NCBI RefSeq assembly: GCF_030530745.1
Contig: NZ_JAUMUI010000007.1
Location: 1 to 64,000, forward strand
DNA length: 64,000 nucleotides
Direction of reading: 5' to 3'
From: Neisseria sp.
Lineage (GTDB): Bacteria; Pseudomonadota; Gammaproteobacteria; Burkholderiales; Neisseriaceae
Both the position numbers and the translations under genes were made by a program. Below are positions 36,628 through 47,682 of the stretch, one piece after another. A model generated the notes under the pieces. That model was given only the letters and a program-made list of their open reading frames with translations. It did no database searches and had not been told where the DNA came from. Numbering within the stretch: the first letter of the stretch is position 1; each line of letters begins with the position of its first letter.

Positions 36628-39600
36628 ATGTTGTGGACATTTTTACTGATTGTGCTGCTGTGCGCGATAGCGGGTGTGTTATGGGTGCGCCACCGCCAAG
36701 AGCAGGAATGGCTGCGCGAGCTGACTTACCTGAGCCGCCACGAGGCGGAGGCAGAAGCTGAACCTGCACCCGAAGCGGGCGGCGGCAAGCCGCCCAAAGC
36801 CTTGCGCGGCGTGGATCCCAACCTGCAAAATACCCGTCAGAGCCACCGCGCTGCCGAAGAGGCCAAAGCGGTTTACGACAAAGCTGTTGAAAAATTCCGC
36901 GCACTCTCGCCCAAACACAGCCGCAGGCTTGATGCTACTTCGGGAGGCAGGCGCGAAACACAGCAGGAAGACGATTTCAACGAGTTGCCGATTTTCGCTG
37001 CCGCACCGAAAATCGAAGTTCAGCCCGAACCCGAATTTGCCGAAGCGGGCAGCGGTGCCGGAAACGCCGAAGCACCCATTCGTGCGCTGAAAGCCGAACC
37101 GCTGCCTGAAAATGCGGCCGGGCAGACAGAAGCAGCGCAGGAGCCGTCTGAAAACGGAAACACACCGGCGGAAGAGGGCGGCAGCATTCCCATGTTCGGC
37201 GCCGTGCTGCCTGAAGAGCCTGAAACCGCACAAACCGCCGCGCCCAAAAGCCACGGCATCACCGGCAAAGCCATCGACATCGCGCCTTATGTGTCTTTCG
37301 ATGAAAACGAATACTGCCCGTCGGGCAAGCCCGTTGATGCTTCGCTGCCTGTGATCACGCTGGAAGAAGCAACCCGTTCGCTGCACGAAACCCATCTTGC
37401 CGACCGTTCCCAAAGCGAGGCCGGCCCGCCCGCTCCGAAACCGTTTTCCAACCCCTCTCCCGATATGGAGGTGGTGGAACTCAACTGGCAGTTCAAACCC
37501 GCGCTCGAAGAAACCGCCCCGCCCAAGCCGGTTATCGAACCGAAAGTTATCGGTTTGGATGATCCCGCGCTGGTGCGCACCCGCGAACGGGTGCTTTCGG
37601 AAGTGCGCCAGCTTTCGCATTCCGTGCCGCGCACCGAAATGACGCAGTCTGTGGAGCAGGCATTGGCCAACCCCGAAACCATAGGCGAAGACGATATCCG
37701 CTCCAACCTGCTGCGGCAGCGTTTGGCGCGCCGCCGCCAAGTGTCGGCGCAGGCGCCGGTGCAGGTTTTGCAGCCCAAAGTGATTCCCGAAGGCGAAGTG
37801 TTCGCCAACCTCGCCAAAACCGATTCGCCGGTTAACCGCCAGCGTATCCGCCGCATCAACACCGCGATGCGCGAAAGTGTGATTCCCGATGCAGCCCGGG
37901 TGGGGCAGAGCCATTCGGTGCAGCTGCAGCCGGCTCCCGTTGCCGCCACGCCGCCGATTTCCACCCGCTTTACGCCGTTTGCCGCTGCGGCAGATGCCAC
38001 GGTGGTTGAGCCGCCGCCCGTACCCGAGGTGGAGTGGCCAGTGATTGATATTCCCGTGCCGCCCGTGTTCCGGCATGAACCCTCACCGCAGCAGACTGTC
38101 GTGCCGCATGGTGCCGAATATGCCGGGCAGGCCAGTGCACATATCAGCAGCCGTCCGAGTTGGTCGATTACCGACCGTCTGCTGCAGGAGTCTGCATCTG
38201 AAACGGAGAGGCCGCTTTCTGCCCGACCGGCCGCCGCTATGGTGCCGGATCGTGCCGATGAAACCACGGCTGCGGTGTTTGAACATAAAACGCCCGAACC
38301 GGCCGCCGAACCCCTAAGGCCGTCTGAAACGGTGCCGGCAGATGTGGCGGGCGTTGTGCAAAGTCAGGCAGGCTCAGGCGGACCGCACCTGCCCACTGTG
38401 GCCCTGCTGCAACCGCCGCAGTTCGATCACAGCGCCACCCAAACCGAAGAAGCCCTGCTCGAAAACAGCATCACCATTGAAGAGAAGCTGGCCGAATTTA
38501 AGGTGAAGGTGAAAGTGATGGATGCCTATGCCGGCCCTGTGATTACCCGTTATGAAATCGAACCTGATGTAGGCGTGCGCGGCAATGCGGTGATGAACCT
38601 CGAAAAAGATTTGGCCCGCTCGCTCGGCGTGGCCTCTATCCGCGTGGTGGAAACCATTCCGGGCAAAACCTGCATGGGTTTGGAGCTGCCCAACCCCAAA
38701 CGGCAGATGATACGCCTGAGCGAAATCTTCAATTCGCCGGCGTTTCAGGAATCCAAATCCAAACTCACACTGGCCTTGGGGCAGGACATTACCGGCGGGC
38801 CGGTGGTAACCGATTTGGCCAAAGCGCCGCACCTCCTGGTGGCGGGCACCACGGGTTCGGGCAAATCGGTAGGGGTGAACTCGATGATTCTGTCGATGCT
38901 GTTCAAAGCCACGCCCGACGAAGTGCGCATGATTATGATCGACCCGAAAATGCTGGAACTGTCGATTTACGAAGGCATTCCGCATCTGCTTGCGCCCGTG
39001 GTAACCGATATGAAGTTGGCCGCCAACGCGCTTACTTGGTGCGTGAACGAGATGGAAAAACGCTACCGCTTGATGAGCCATATGGGCGTGCGCAATGTGG
39101 CGGGTTTCAATCAGAAAGTGGCCGAAGCGGCAGCGCGCGGCGAGAAATTGGCCAATCCGTTCACGCTCACGCCCGAAGACCCCGAACCGCTGGAAAAACT
39201 TCCGTTTATCGTGGTGGTGGTGGACGAGTTCGCCGATCTGATGATGACGGCGGGCAAGAAAATCGAAGAGCTGATCGCCCGTTTGGCGCAAAAAGCCCGC
39301 GCCGCCGGCATCCACCTGATTCTTGCCACCCAGCGCCCCAGCGTGGACGTGATTACCGGCCTGATTAAAGCCAATATTCCCACGCGCATTGCATTCCAAG
39401 TGTCGAGCAAGGTCGACAGCCGTACCATTCTCGATCAAATGGGCGCGGAAAACCTGCTCGGGCAGGGCGATATGCTGTTTCTGCCGCCCGGTACGGGCTA
39501 TCCGCGGCGCGTGCACGGCGCGTTTGTGGCCGACGAAGAAGTTCACCATGTGGTTGAATATCTGAAACAATTCGGCGAGCCGAACTATATCGACGACATC

Positions 39601-39873
39601 CTCACCGCAGGTGTGGGCGGCGACGACTTGTTCAGCAACGCCAACGGCCAGCGCAGCGGCGACGAAGAGCAAGACCCGATGTACGACGATGCCGTTGCCT
39701 GCGTGATTAAAACCCGCAAGGCCACCATTTCTTCGGTGCAGCGCTATTTGCGCATCGGCTACAACCGTGCCGCCCGCTTAATCGACCAGATGGAAGCCGA
39801 CGGTATTGTGTCTGCCCCCGAGGCCAACGGCAACCGCACGGTGTTGGCGCAAAGCAGCGAACATTTGGATTAA
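36628..39873 (+). CDS. ftsK: DNA translocase FtsK
   Basis: Septal DNA pump that completes chromosome segregation. From ATG 36628 it has 1081 residues; TTG 36598 would add 10. Only one N-terminal membrane helix is visible ([19 protein letters not shown]) instead of the usual four. Then comes a disordered Pro/Glu/Ala-rich linker of about 550 residues, the RecA-like motor (Walker A GTTGSGKS; Walker [15 protein letters not shown]), and a winged-helix gamma domain ([20 protein letters not shown]) that reads KOPS. Two DUS copies lie in frame in the linker (about 37143 and 38319). Confidence 0.93.
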   Translation: MLWTFLLIVLLCAIAGVLWVRHRQEQEWLRELTYLSRHEAEAEAEPAPEAGGGKPPKALRGVDPNLQNTRQSHRAAEEAKAVYDKAVEKFRALSPKHSRRLDATSGGRRETQQEDDFNELPIFAAAPKIEVQPEPEFAEAGSGAGNAEAPIRALKAEPLPENAAGQTEAAQEPSENGNTPAEEGGSIPMFGAVLPEEPETAQTAAPKSHGITGKAIDIAPYVSFDENEYCPSGKPVDASLPVITLEEATRSLHETHLADRSQSEAGPPAPKPFSNPSPDMEVVELNWQFKPALEETAPPKPVIEPKVIGLDDPALVRTRERVLSEVRQLSHSVPRTEMTQSVEQALANPETIGEDDIRSNLLRQRLARRRQVSAQAPVQVLQPKVIPEGEVFANLAKTDSPVNRQRIRRINTAMRESVIPDAARVGQSHSVQLQPAPVAATPPISTRFTPFAAAADATVVEPPPVPEVEWPVIDIPVPPVFRHEPSPQQTVVPHGAEYAGQASAHISSRPSWSITDRLLQESASETERPLSARPAAAMVPDRADETTAAVFEHKTPEPAAEPLRPSETVPADVAGVVQSQAGSGGPHLPTVALLQPPQFDHSATQTEEALLENSITIEEKLAEFKVKVKVMDAYAGPVITRYEIEPDVGVRGNAVMNLEKDLARSLGVASIRVVETIPGKTCMGLELPNPKRQMIRLSEIFNSPAFQESKSKLTLALGQDITGGPVVTDLAKAPHLLVAGTTGSGKSVGVNSMILSMLFKATPDEVRMIMIDPKMLELSIYEGIPHLLAPVVTDMKLAANALTWCVNEMEKRYRLMSHMGVRNVAGFNQKVAEAAARGEKLANPFTLTPEDPEPLEKLPFIVVVVDEFADLMMTAGKKIEELIARLAQKARAAGIHLILATQRPSVDVITGLIKANIPTRIAFQVSSKVDSRTILDQMGAENLLGQGDMLFLPPGTGYPRRVHGAFVADEEVHHVVEYLKQFGEPNYIDDILTAGVGGDDLFSNANGQRSGDEEQDPMYDDAVACVIKTRKATISSVQRYLRIGYNRAARLIDQMEADGIVSAPEANGNRTVLAQSSEHLD

Positions 39874-39875
39874 GT

Positions 39876-39915
39876 TTTTCAGACGGCCTGATGCAGTATG
39901 CAGGCCGTCTGAAAA
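39876..39915. terminator. DUS hairpin after ftsK
   Basis: TTTTCAGACGGCCTG and CAGGCCGTCTGAAAA with a 10-base loop, starting three bases after the ftsK stop. Confidence 0.65.
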
Positions 39916-39944
39916 CATAACTAATAATTTTAAAACCATACATT

Positions 39945-40571
39945 ATGAAACCGGAAAACCTTATTCCTGCCGAATTTTTACTGCGCCGCCGTCTGCTGGC
40001 GGCGGGCGGCGCGTTATTACTCAGCCCCGCCTTGGCACGGGCGGGGGCGCAGCGCGAAGAAACTCTGTCCGACGATGTGGCTTCGGTGATGCGCAGCTCC
40101 ATTAACAACGTCAATCCCGCGCGGCTGGTATTCAACCGCGCCGAAGAGGGCGAACGCTGGCTGCGCGACATGTCGGCACGGCTGACGCGTTATGTGGCCG
40201 ACGAGGGCGAGCGCAAACGGCTGCTGGTCAATATCCAATATGAATCCAGCCGCGCCGGGTTAGACACACAGGTGGTACTCGGCCTGATAGAGGTGGAAAG
40301 CGCGTTCCGCCAATACGCCATCAGCAATGTGGGCGCGCGCGGGCTGATGCAGGTGATGCCGTTTTGGAAAAACTATATCGGCAAACCTTCGCACAACCTG
40401 TTCGATATCCGTACCAACCTGCGCTACGGCTGCACTATTTTGCGCCACTACAACAACGTGGAGCGGGGCAATCTGGTGCGTGCGCTGGCGCGCTTCAACG
40501 GCAGCCTCGGCAGCAGCAAATACCCCAACGCCGTGCTCGGCGCATGGCGCAACCGCTGGCAGTGGGGTTGA
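39945..40571 (+). CDS. Lytic transglycosylase (SLT domain)
   Basis: A 208-residue exported murein hydrolase. The N-terminus has RRRLLAAGGALLLSPALARA, a Tat-like or Sec signal with twin arginines. The SLT domain shows the catalytic Glu in LGLIEVESAFRQYAIS, followed by GARGLMQVMPFW and ARFNGSLG, as in Slt70-like enzymes. It cleaves glycan strands to 1,6-anhydro products. ATG 39945 lies downstream of a DUS hairpin. Confidence 0.88.
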   Translation: MKPENLIPAEFLLRRRLLAAGGALLLSPALARAGAQREETLSDDVASVMRSSINNVNPARLVFNRAEEGERWLRDMSARLTRYVADEGERKRLLVNIQYESSRAGLDTQVVLGLIEVESAFRQYAISNVGARGLMQVMPFWKNYIGKPSHNLFDIRTNLRYGCTILRHYNNVERGNLVRALARFNGSLGSSKYPNAVLGAWRNRWQWG

Positions 40572-40587
40572 ATTTTAACCGCACCTT

Positions 40588-40623
40588 TTTTCAGACGGCC
40601 TGAAAGAGGAGGCCGTCTGAAAA
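40588..40623. terminator. DUS hairpin after the transglycosylase
   Basis: TTTTCAGACGGCC and GGCCGTCTGAAAA with a 10-base loop. Only 15 bases before the MFS gene start. Confidence 0.6.
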
Positions 40624-40637
40624 CACTTGACCGGATT

Positions 40638-42023
40638 ATGGCAAAAGAAAACCGCACACAGATGTATCCGCACGAATGGCGCGCGGGCACTTCGCTGGCA
40701 GGCGTGTATGCGCTGCGTATGCTCGGCATGTTTTTGGTGCTGCCCGTGCTGGCGCTCTATGCCGCCACTTTGTCCGGCGCGGAAAGCAACAAAGCGCTGG
40801 TCGGCATGGCGATGGGTATGTACGGTTTGACGCAGGCCGTGCTGCAACTTCCGCTGGGCATGGCTTCCGATAAGTTCGGCCGCAAAAAAGTAATTTATTC
40901 CGGCTTAATCGTGTTTGCCGCCGGCAGTTTTATGGCCGCCGCCGCCGACACGCTGGAAATGCTGGTGCTGGCGCGGGCGGTGCAGGGTGCGGGTGCCGTG
41001 AGTGCGGCGGTTACTGCCCTGTTGGCCGACCTCACCCGCGATGAAGTACGCACCCGCGCCATGGCCATGATCGGTTTGAGCATAGGGCTGACTTTCTCGG
41101 CCAGCCTGGCGCTGGCGCCCGTATTGGCCGCATGGATAGGCGTTAGGGGGCTGTTCGTTTTAACAGGCGTGCTAACCGTGGCCAGCATTGCCGTTGTGGC
41201 TTGGTTTACGCCCAACCCTTCCGAGTCGAAGCTGCATGAAGACGCTCAGGCGCAGCCCTCGCGTTTGGGCGAAGTGATGAAAGACGGCAGGCTGCTGGCA
41301 CTCGATTTCGGCATTTTCGCCCTGCACGCTGCGCAAATGGCATTGTTTACCGCGCTGCCTTTCGCTTTGGTGGAGTTGGGGCTGTTTAAAGAGCAGCATT
41401 GGAAAATCTACCTGCCCGCCACGCTTATCGGCCTGATTGCGATGGTGCCGCTGATTATCGCCGGTGAAACGCGCAACAAACTCAAAGCGGTGTTTGTGAT
41501 CGGCATCGCCTGCATTGCCGCCGCCCAAGCCGGCCTGCTGTTCGGGCTGCATTCCGTTTGGGCGGCAGCCGTTTTTTTAACGGTTTACTTTATCGGCTTC
41601 AACGTGCTGGAAGCCAGCCTGCCCTCGATGGTGTCGAAAATCGCCCCGTCCGATTTGAAAGGTACCGCTATGGGGGTGTATAACACCATGCAGTCGGTCG
41701 GCCTGTTTGCCGGCGGCGCGGTCGGAGGAGTGTTGTTCCAACACTACGGCTTCAACGGCGTGTTCGCTTTTTGCAGCGGTCTGGTTCTGCTGTGGTTGGC
41801 GGTTGCCGTGTGTTCACCCGCTCCCAAACCGGTTAAAAACCTCACTTTTCCGGTGCCGGAAACTTGGCGCGGCAGGGAGGAGCAATTAAACTCTGCCTTA
41901 ACCGCATTGGAAGGCGTAGAAGCCGTCAGCTTCAGCGCCGACAAAAAAATCGTTTTTATCAAGGCATTGCAAAAAGGTTTCGACCCCAATGCCGCCGAAC
42001 AAACCATATCAGGAGCAAATTGA
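40638..42023 (+). CDS. YajR-like MFS transporter with C-terminal ferredoxin-like domain
   Basis: A 461-residue inner-membrane protein with 12 helices. MFS motif A reads [14 protein letters not shown] between helices 2 and 3. After the last helix about 70 cytosolic residues ([18 protein letters not shown] ... to the C-terminus) form a beta-alpha-beta-like module comparable to the YAM domain of E. coli YajR. Substrate unknown. Its stop overlaps the ssb start (TGATG), so ssb may be coupled to it. Confidence 0.85.
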   Translation: MAKENRTQMYPHEWRAGTSLAGVYALRMLGMFLVLPVLALYAATLSGAESNKALVGMAMGMYGLTQAVLQLPLGMASDKFGRKKVIYSGLIVFAAGSFMAAAADTLEMLVLARAVQGAGAVSAAVTALLADLTRDEVRTRAMAMIGLSIGLTFSASLALAPVLAAWIGVRGLFVLTGVLTVASIAVVAWFTPNPSESKLHEDAQAQPSRLGEVMKDGRLLALDFGIFALHAAQMALFTALPFALVELGLFKEQHWKIYLPATLIGLIAMVPLIIAGETRNKLKAVFVIGIACIAAAQAGLLFGLHSVWAAAVFLTVYFIGFNVLEASLPSMVSKIAPSDLKGTAMGVYNTMQSVGLFAGGAVGGVLFQHYGFNGVFAFCSGLVLLWLAVAVCSPAPKPVKNLTFPVPETWRGREEQLNSALTALEGVEAVSFSADKKIVFIKALQKGFDPNAAEQTISGAN

Positions 42024-42544
42024 TGTCATCGTTAAACAAAGTCATCCTTATCGGCAATCTCGGCCGCGACCCTGAAGTGCGCTATATGCCCAACGGCGAG
42101 GCCGTCTGCAATTTCAGCATAGCTACCAGCGAAGTTTGGAACGACCGCCAAACCGGCCAGCGTCAGGAACGCACCGAATGGCACAACATCACCCTCTACC
42201 GCCGTTTGGCCGAAGTGGCCGGCCAATATCTGCGCAAAGGCAGCTCGGTTTATATCGAAGGCCGCATCCAAAGCCGAAAATACACGGGTAAGGACGGCAT
42301 AGAGCGCACCGCCTACGACATTATCGGCAGCGAAATGAAAATGCTTGGATCGCGCAGCGGCGGCTCCGCCGAATACGGCGATGCCCAAGGCGGCTACCAG
42401 CAGTCTGCGCCGCAGCAGCATTACCAAAACGCCCCCGCTTACCAGCAGGAAGCCTCGAGCGCACCGCCCGCCGCTCCGCGTCGCCAAGCCCCTGCGGTCC
42501 CTGCTGCGCCGGTGGACGATATCGACGATGATATTCCCTTCTAA
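42023..42544 (+). CDS. ssb: Single-stranded DNA-binding protein
   Basis: Tetrameric ssDNA-binding protein for replication, repair and uptake of transforming DNA. The 173-residue product has the OB fold ([20 protein letters not shown]..., [22 protein letters not shown]) and a Gln/Ala/Pro-rich tail ending in the interaction motif DDDIPF. Start at ATG 42023 overlaps the stop of the MFS gene. Confidence 0.97.
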   Translation: MSSLNKVILIGNLGRDPEVRYMPNGEAVCNFSIATSEVWNDRQTGQRQERTEWHNITLYRRLAEVAGQYLRKGSSVYIEGRIQSRKYTGKDGIERTAYDIIGSEMKMLGSRSGGSAEYGDAQGGYQQSAPQQHYQNAPAYQQEASSAPPAAPRRQAPAVPAAPVDDIDDDIPF

Positions 42545-42609
42545 ACCCAAGCTAAGCCGGCACATTAGTTTTCAACTCAACCGGTTTGGTGTGGTGATGG
42601 AAAAATAAG

Positions 42610-42660
42610 CCAAAGGCCGTCTGAAAACATTGACCGGAAATGTTTTCAGACGGCCTTTGG
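42610..42660 (+). terminator. DUS hairpin terminator after ssb
   Basis: A 21-bp perfect stem: CCAAAGGCCGTCTGAAAACA plus T (42610-42630) with 42640-42660, 9-base loop. Confidence 0.8.
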
Positions 42661-42745
42661 TTATAATCAAATAAAAAACCATTCTTTCCCAATGCGGCAG
42701 GGGCGGGCGCACAATGCGGCAGAAAAAAGAATACGGAACCCTACC

Positions 42746-43477
42746 ATGTCGCTATACGCCCCCAAACTTTGGCAGATTCCTGCCGTTTCAGAAGCCGAAG
42801 CCGCGCAACAGCCCGCTAAAGAACAGGTTTTGGCCGCGCGTTTGCAGGAAGTCGCCGAACGCTTTCCCAAAGCCGTTTTCGCTTCCAGCCTGGCGGTGGA
42901 AGATATGATTATCACCGACCAGATCGCCCGCCTGAAGCTGCCGCTGCGCATCATCACGCTTAACACCGGCAAACTCAATCCCGAAACCGCCGCTCTGATT
43001 GGAGAAACCGACAGCCGTTACCGCATCTGCATTGAAGTGTTCAGCCCCAATGCGCAAGCGGCAGATGTGTTCGAGCAGGAATACGGCAGCGCCGCCATGT
43101 ATGAAAGCGTGGAATTGCGCCGCCGTTGTTGTCGTATCCGCAAAATCGAACCGCTCAACCGCGCCTTGGCCGGTGCGCCCGCCTGGCTGACCGGACAACG
43201 CCAAAGCCAGTCAGAAACCCGCAGCGGCTTGAGTTTTGAAGAGCATGACGGTGCACGCGGTATCTTCAAATTCAACCCGATTTTCGATTGGGCAGACGGT
43301 GATGTGTGGGCTTATGCCCAAGCGCACCAAGTGCCGCTCAACGCGTTATACCGCGAAGGTTACCCCAGTATAGGCTGCGAACCCTGTACGCGCCCGGTGA
43401 AAGAGGGAGAAAGCATCCGTGCCGGACGATGGTGGTGGGAGAATAAAGACACTAAAGAGTGCGGCCTGCACAAATAG
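42746..43477 (+). CDS. cysH: Phosphoadenylyl/adenylyl sulfate reductase (4Fe-4S type)
   Basis: Reduces activated sulfate to sulfite in cysteine synthesis. From MSLYAPKLWQ the protein has 243 residues. Cluster cysteines Cys128-Cys129 and Cys211-x2-Cys214 are present, the pattern of APS reductases (CysH of plants, Pseudomonas) rather than the E. coli PAPS form; catalytic Cys239 lies in ECGLH. SSLAVEDM is the nucleotide loop. Other sulfate genes are not in the window, although a sulfur amino acid lyase lies 180 bp downstream on the other strand. Confidence 0.92.
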   Translation: MSLYAPKLWQIPAVSEAEAAQQPAKEQVLAARLQEVAERFPKAVFASSLAVEDMIITDQIARLKLPLRIITLNTGKLNPETAALIGETDSRYRICIEVFSPNAQAADVFEQEYGSAAMYESVELRRRCCRIRKIEPLNRALAGAPAWLTGQRQSQSETRSGLSFEEHDGARGIFKFNPIFDWADGDVWAYAQAHQVPLNALYREGYPSIGCEPCTRPVKEGESIRAGRWWWENKDTKECGLHK

Positions 43478-43562
43478 CGGATTTGCGCAGCTAATGACGG
43501 TAGTCAGCATTTTTCAGACGGCCTGAGACAGTTGCAAGCCATTTCGGTATTTTAAAGCTCTG

Positions 43563-43640
43563 CGTCATGCTCGGGCTTGCTCCGGGTATCTGCTGTTTTT
43601 TGAACAATTAAGATGCTCGGGTCAAGCCCGAGCATGACGG
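43563..43640. repeat. REP-like palindromic unit
   Basis: GTCATGCTCGGGCTTGCTCC...ATCT and AGATGCTCGGGTCAAGCCCG...GACGG in inverted order around a 20-base AT-rich centre; same family as 21220 and 24591. Confidence 0.7.
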
Positions 43641-43660
43641 AATCGTTGTCAAGTAAGTGA

Positions 43661-44827
43661 TCAACTCTCAGCCTGTGCCGCATCCAGCGCGGCGGAAATA
43701 TCTGCCCAAATGTCTTCCACATCTTCCACGCCGATAGAAAAGCGCAGCAGGCCGGTTTTGATGCCGGCGGCGGTTTTGATTTCGTGCGGCACGCCGCTGT
43801 GCGATTGCGAATAGCAGTGGTTAATCAGGCTTTCCACGCCGCCCAGGCTGGAAGCCATCTGAACCATTTGCAGGTTTTTAATCACGCTGCCGGCGGCTTC
43901 TTTGCTGTCGTTTTTCAGCCAAATGCTCACCACGCCGCCGAAATCCCTCATTTGCCGTTTCGCCAAATTGTGATGTTCGTGCGAAGGCAGGCCGGGGTAG
44001 AACACCTTTTCAACCGCAGGATGCGCTTCCAAACGGTGGGCGATTTCCAGCGCGTTTTCGCAATGGCGCTGCATGCGCAGGGCCAGCGTTTTGATGCCGC
44101 GCAGCACCAGCGCGCAATCCATCGGCCCGGCCACGCCGCCGGTGTTCATCATCATGGTGCGCATCGGGCGCGCCAATTCTTCGGTTTTCACCGCCACCAC
44201 GCCCATCAGCACGTCGGAATGGCCGCACAGATATTTGGTGGCAGAATGGAACACGATGTCGCAGCCCATATCGAGCGGGTTTTGCAGATAGGGCGTGGCG
44301 AAAGTGTTGTCGATGCCCACCAGCGCGCCGGCGGCTTTGGCTTTGGCGGCCAGCGTTTCGATATCAACCAGCCGCAGCAGCGGGTTGGACGGGGTTTCCA
44401 GCCACACCATCTTCACGTTTTCGTGTCCGGCCAGCGCGTTATCGAGATTGGCGGGGTCGGTTAAATCGGCAAACACCACGTTCACGCCCCACAGGGCATA
44501 CACTTCGGTGAGCAGGTCGTAGCTGCCGCCGTAGATGTCGCTCACGGCGACAATGGTGTCGCCGGGGCGCAGAAAGGCGCGGTATACGCAGTCGATGCCG
44601 GCCATGCCGCTGCCGAAGGCGAAGCCCGCCGCGCCGTGTTCCAGCGCGGCAACGGTGTCTTCCAGCACTTTGCGGGTGGGATTGCTCGCGCGGGCGTAGC
44701 GGAACGGAATCTGTTCGCCGATTTCCTTCATGCGGAACATGCTGTTTTGATAAATAGGCGGCATGATGGCGCGGTTGTGGTCGTCGGGGTTATAGCTGCT
44801 GTGGATGGCTTCGGTTGCAAATTTCAT
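43661..44827 (-). CDS. Cys/Met metabolism PLP enzyme (cystathionine beta-lyase type)
   Basis: A 388-residue fold-type I PLP enzyme. The Schiff-base lysine is Lys198 in HSATKYLCGHSDV; RYARASNPT and FGSGMAGI are cofactor-contact blocks. MetC, MetB and cystathionine gamma-synthase/lyase share these motifs; the sequence fits neisserial MetC best in my judgement, but the exact reaction is not certain. Convergent with cysH across a REP-like element. Confidence 0.82.
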   Translation of the reverse strand: MKFATEAIHSSYNPDDHNRAIMPPIYQNSMFRMKEIGEQIPFRYARASNPTRKVLEDTVAALEHGAAGFAFGSGMAGIDCVYRAFLRPGDTIVAVSDIYGGSYDLLTEVYALWGVNVVFADLTDPANLDNALAGHENVKMVWLETPSNPLLRLVDIETLAAKAKAAGALVGIDNTFATPYLQNPLDMGCDIVFHSATKYLCGHSDVLMGVVAVKTEELARPMRTMMMNTGGVAGPMDCALVLRGIKTLALRMQRHCENALEIAHRLEAHPAVEKVFYPGLPSHEHHNLAKRQMRDFGGVVSIWLKNDSKEAAGSVIKNLQMVQMASSLGGVESLINHCYSQSHSGVPHEIKTAAGIKTGLLRFSIGVEDVEDIWADISAALDAAQAES

Positions 44828-44969
44828 GGCGGATCTTTCAGTTGGAATCTTTCAGTTTGAAGTCAAGAATTTTAGCACTATCCGAAAAATAGAAACAATC
44901 AATGTCCGGCGGGGCGCTAAGTGATATAATATCGCATTTGGAAATTCGGGCGGCCTGTCCGGATCTGCT

Positions 44970-45006
44970 GCAAGGCCGTCTGAAACTTTATTTCAGGCGG
45001 CCTTGC
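44970..45006. terminator. DUS hairpin upstream of folE2
   Basis: GCAAGGCCGTCTGAAA and TTTCAGGCGGCCTTGC; one arm has a one-base variant. It lies between the divergent PLP-lyase and folE2 genes, in the folE2 leader region, so it may attenuate rather than terminate. Confidence 0.4.
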
Positions 45007-45070
45007 ATTTTGCACCGCCTGCGCGCACATAGGGCTCCAAGCCCCTTCAGATTCTAAGGAAATCCGACGC

Positions 45071-45844
45071 ATGAACGCCATTGCAGACGTGCAATCCTCC
45101 CGCGATTTACGCAACCTGCCGATTAACCAGGTCGGTATCAAAGACTTACGCTTCCCCGTTACGCTCAACACCGCCGAAGGCACTCAGGCCACCGTTGCCC
45201 GCCTGACTATGACGGTTTTTCTTCCCGCCGACCAAAAAGGCACGCACATGTCGCGCTTCGTCGCCCTGATGGAGCGCCAAACCGAAGCGCTGGGTTTCGA
45301 TCGCCTGAAAACGCTCACTGAAGAGATGGTGTCGCTGCTGGATTCGCATTCGGGCAGAATCAGCGTGTCGTTTCCGTTTTTCCGCAAAAAAAGCGCACCG
45401 GTGTCGGGCATACAGTCGCTGCTCGACTACGACGTAACGTTGACGGGCGAAATCAAAAACGGCGAGTACAGCCACACGCTCAAAGTGCTGGTGCCGGTAA
45501 CCAGCCTGTGCCCCTGCTCGAAAGAAATCTCGCAATACGGCGCCCACAACCAACGCTCGCACGTTACCGTAACCATCACCTGCGGCAGCGAAGTGGGCAT
45601 TGAGGAAGTAATAGACTGCGTGGAATCGCAGGCATCGTGCCAGCTATACGGCCTGCTCAAGCGCCCCGACGAGAAATTCGTTACCGAGCAGGCATATGAA
45701 AACCCGAAATTCGTCGAAGACATGGTGCGCGACGTCGCCACCCGCTTAATCGCTGACGGCCGTATCTGCGGTTTTACGGTCGAAAGTGAAAACTTCGAGT
45801 CGATACACAATCATTCGGCTTATGCCTATATCGCCTATCCTTAA
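45071..45844 (+). CDS. folE2: GTP cyclohydrolase FolE2 (type IB)
   Basis: Opens the GTP ring to make dihydroneopterin triphosphate for folate (and queuosine). The 257-residue protein belongs to the COG1469 type that can use Mn2+ in place of Zn2+. Cys147 and Cys149 in SLCPCSKE, His59 in GTHMSRFV, and the C-terminal [16 protein letters not shown] are characteristic. Neisseria uses FolE2 as its only cyclohydrolase. AAGGAAATCC precedes the ATG. Confidence 0.95.
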   Translation: MNAIADVQSSRDLRNLPINQVGIKDLRFPVTLNTAEGTQATVARLTMTVFLPADQKGTHMSRFVALMERQTEALGFDRLKTLTEEMVSLLDSHSGRISVSFPFFRKKSAPVSGIQSLLDYDVTLTGEIKNGEYSHTLKVLVPVTSLCPCSKEISQYGAHNQRSHVTVTITCGSEVGIEEVIDCVESQASCQLYGLLKRPDEKFVTEQAYENPKFVEDMVRDVATRLIADGRICGFTVESENFESIHNHSAYAYIAYP

Positions 45845-45866
45845 CCGTGCCGGGTTTAAACCGAAA

Positions 45867-45896
45867 CAGGCCGTCTGACATTTTCAGACGGCCTGT
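45867..45896. terminator. DUS hairpin after folE2
   Basis: ACAGGCCGTCTGA and TCAGACGGCCTGT around CATTT; between convergent folE2 and the DUF945 gene. Confidence 0.75.
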
Positions 45897-45936
45897 TGCC
45901 TGTTGCATGACGGCGTTTGGGTTTTAACCTGCAGCC

Positions 45937-47517
45937 TTAAGGCACGGAAGCGGCGGTTTCGGCCTCGGGCAGCATATCCGCCTCGGTGAATTCCGGTTCG
46001 GGTGCGGTTTCGAATATTTTACCGTTGAGTTTCAAATGGCTGTTGTCCAGCTCGACTAGTGTTTTGATGTTACCGTTGTCAACGGTGAGGTATTGCTCGC
46101 GCGCCATCGAGTTGACGGTGCCCTCCACCATCAGGCGCAGGGTTTCGTTGATGTCGTCGAGGCTGGCACGGCCTTCGGCAAGGTCTTCGGCATTGACGCT
46201 GAAGATATTGCCGGCCTGGTTGACGGCCAGTTGCTCGAGTAGTTTTTGCGGCACCTGCATATCGAAACGGGCATGGGTTTTTTTAAGCATGGCGCTAAAG
46301 TCGTCCATTTCGGCCCGGGTGAGGCCGTTGAAGCTCAGACGGCCTTTCACATCGACCAAACCTTGCGGCATTTTGAAAGTGAAGTTTTTGATGTGCAGCA
46401 CGGGATTTTGGGTGAACAGGCCGGCGGCTTCGTTGCGGGCGGTTTTTAACAGCTCGCTTTGAATCTGCTCTTCTGTCATTTCTTTCGACGAGAGTTCGGC
46501 CATTTTGTTTTTAACGGCCAAAAGGCTCTCGGCGTGCAGATGATCGGCCGCCACATTGATGTCAAGCGGGCCGTAGCGCTCGTCGCCGTAGGCGAGGGTT
46601 TCGAAGCGGAAGCGGCCTTCGCTGTTTACCCATTCGCCGTTTTCACCGGTCCGGGTGTCGAAGCCGAGCTTTTCAACGGCGATTTTGGAAGGGGCGACGG
46701 TGCCGGTAGGGTTGATAAACGCGCCGATTTGCAAATCAGTAACCAAGTTCACCAGCTCGTTGATTTTGATGTTGTAGTCGAAGCCTTCTTTCCACTGCAT
46801 GGAAAACTTATCGAGCTTAAAGCTGCTGCTGCCCAGAGCCAATCGGTTGCCGCCGTCGGTGGTTTCGGTGCGGATATGCAGGTTTTCCAGCGCAACGCTG
46901 CCTTTGTCGGCCAGCTTGGCCTGCAGCGAAGGAGCGGTGTAATCGTGGGTGTAGGCAGTAAATTCGGGTTGGTAAACAGTGGTGCCGCCCAAGCCTTTCC
47001 AGTTGAGTTTGATGCCCGAAAGCTCTTCGTAATCGAATGCGGGCACGTTTAAGGCCAGCTCGCCGCCGCCGCCGAGGTGAACAGTGTTGGTGAGGTTCAC
47101 GGGCGCCTGCGTGCCGAAGAAGCGGGCCAGCACTTTGGCTGTTTCGGGGTGGTATTTGAATTCGGTTTCCACGCGGGCGCGCACAGGCGGAAATCCGCCG
47201 GCAAACGGGCCGTGCTTAACATGGTTGATAACTGTAACCGGTTCTTTCAAAACGGTTTTAAGATTGTCGGGCAGGTATTTTCCGGCGTTGTGGAGCAGGG
47301 TGGGTTTCAGCCGCACGACGGTGGTTTCGGTGGCGCCGAACCAGCCGCGTTGGTATTGGTGCGATTCGACGGTGAGAAAGCCGGATTGCGACAACAGTTT
47401 CTGCTGGTCGGCCAAGCTTTCTTCAGCCTTGATGCCGAAATAATAAGGCAGTGCGCCGAATACGAGAACCAATACGGCGGAAAGGGCGAATGCCAAGGAA
47501 ACCAATAGCTTTTTCAT
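45937..47517 (-). CDS. DUF945 (YdgA-like) family protein
   Basis: A 526-residue protein with an N-terminal signal anchor (MKKLLVSLAFALSAVLVLVF) and a long beta-rich exported part. Typical for DUF945 are QRGWFGATETTVV, the L/V-rich amphipathic segments and the tail DLAEGRASLDDINETLRLMV. Function is unknown; the family is periplasmic and anchored in the inner membrane. The frame extends far upstream, but MKKLLVS (47517) is the natural start. Confidence 0.85.
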   Translation of the reverse strand: MKKLLVSLAFALSAVLVLVFGALPYYFGIKAEESLADQQKLLSQSGFLTVESHQYQRGWFGATETTVVRLKPTLLHNAGKYLPDNLKTVLKEPVTVINHVKHGPFAGGFPPVRARVETEFKYHPETAKVLARFFGTQAPVNLTNTVHLGGGGELALNVPAFDYEELSGIKLNWKGLGGTTVYQPEFTAYTHDYTAPSLQAKLADKGSVALENLHIRTETTDGGNRLALGSSSFKLDKFSMQWKEGFDYNIKINELVNLVTDLQIGAFINPTGTVAPSKIAVEKLGFDTRTGENGEWVNSEGRFRFETLAYGDERYGPLDINVAADHLHAESLLAVKNKMAELSSKEMTEEQIQSELLKTARNEAAGLFTQNPVLHIKNFTFKMPQGLVDVKGRLSFNGLTRAEMDDFSAMLKKTHARFDMQVPQKLLEQLAVNQAGNIFSVNAEDLAEGRASLDDINETLRLMVEGTVNSMAREQYLTVDNGNIKTLVELDNSHLKLNGKIFETAPEPEFTEADMLPEAETAASVP

Positions 47518-47682
47518 TGCATCACACAATAAACGGAAAGCGCGAAGCATAGCATTTTTTATGGTGCTTGTCTTTGATTGAACGGGGTATTTAAACGGCA
47601 TCCGATAGTATTGCGCCGTTGCCGCGCTTGATGTGCCCGGGTCGGAAATGGTATTGTGCGTGAATCTCAACGCGAGGGGCAG

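Noticed and set aside
38374-39672. 432-codon antisense frame within ftsK
   Set aside because: Shadow frame opposite the FtsK motor domain.
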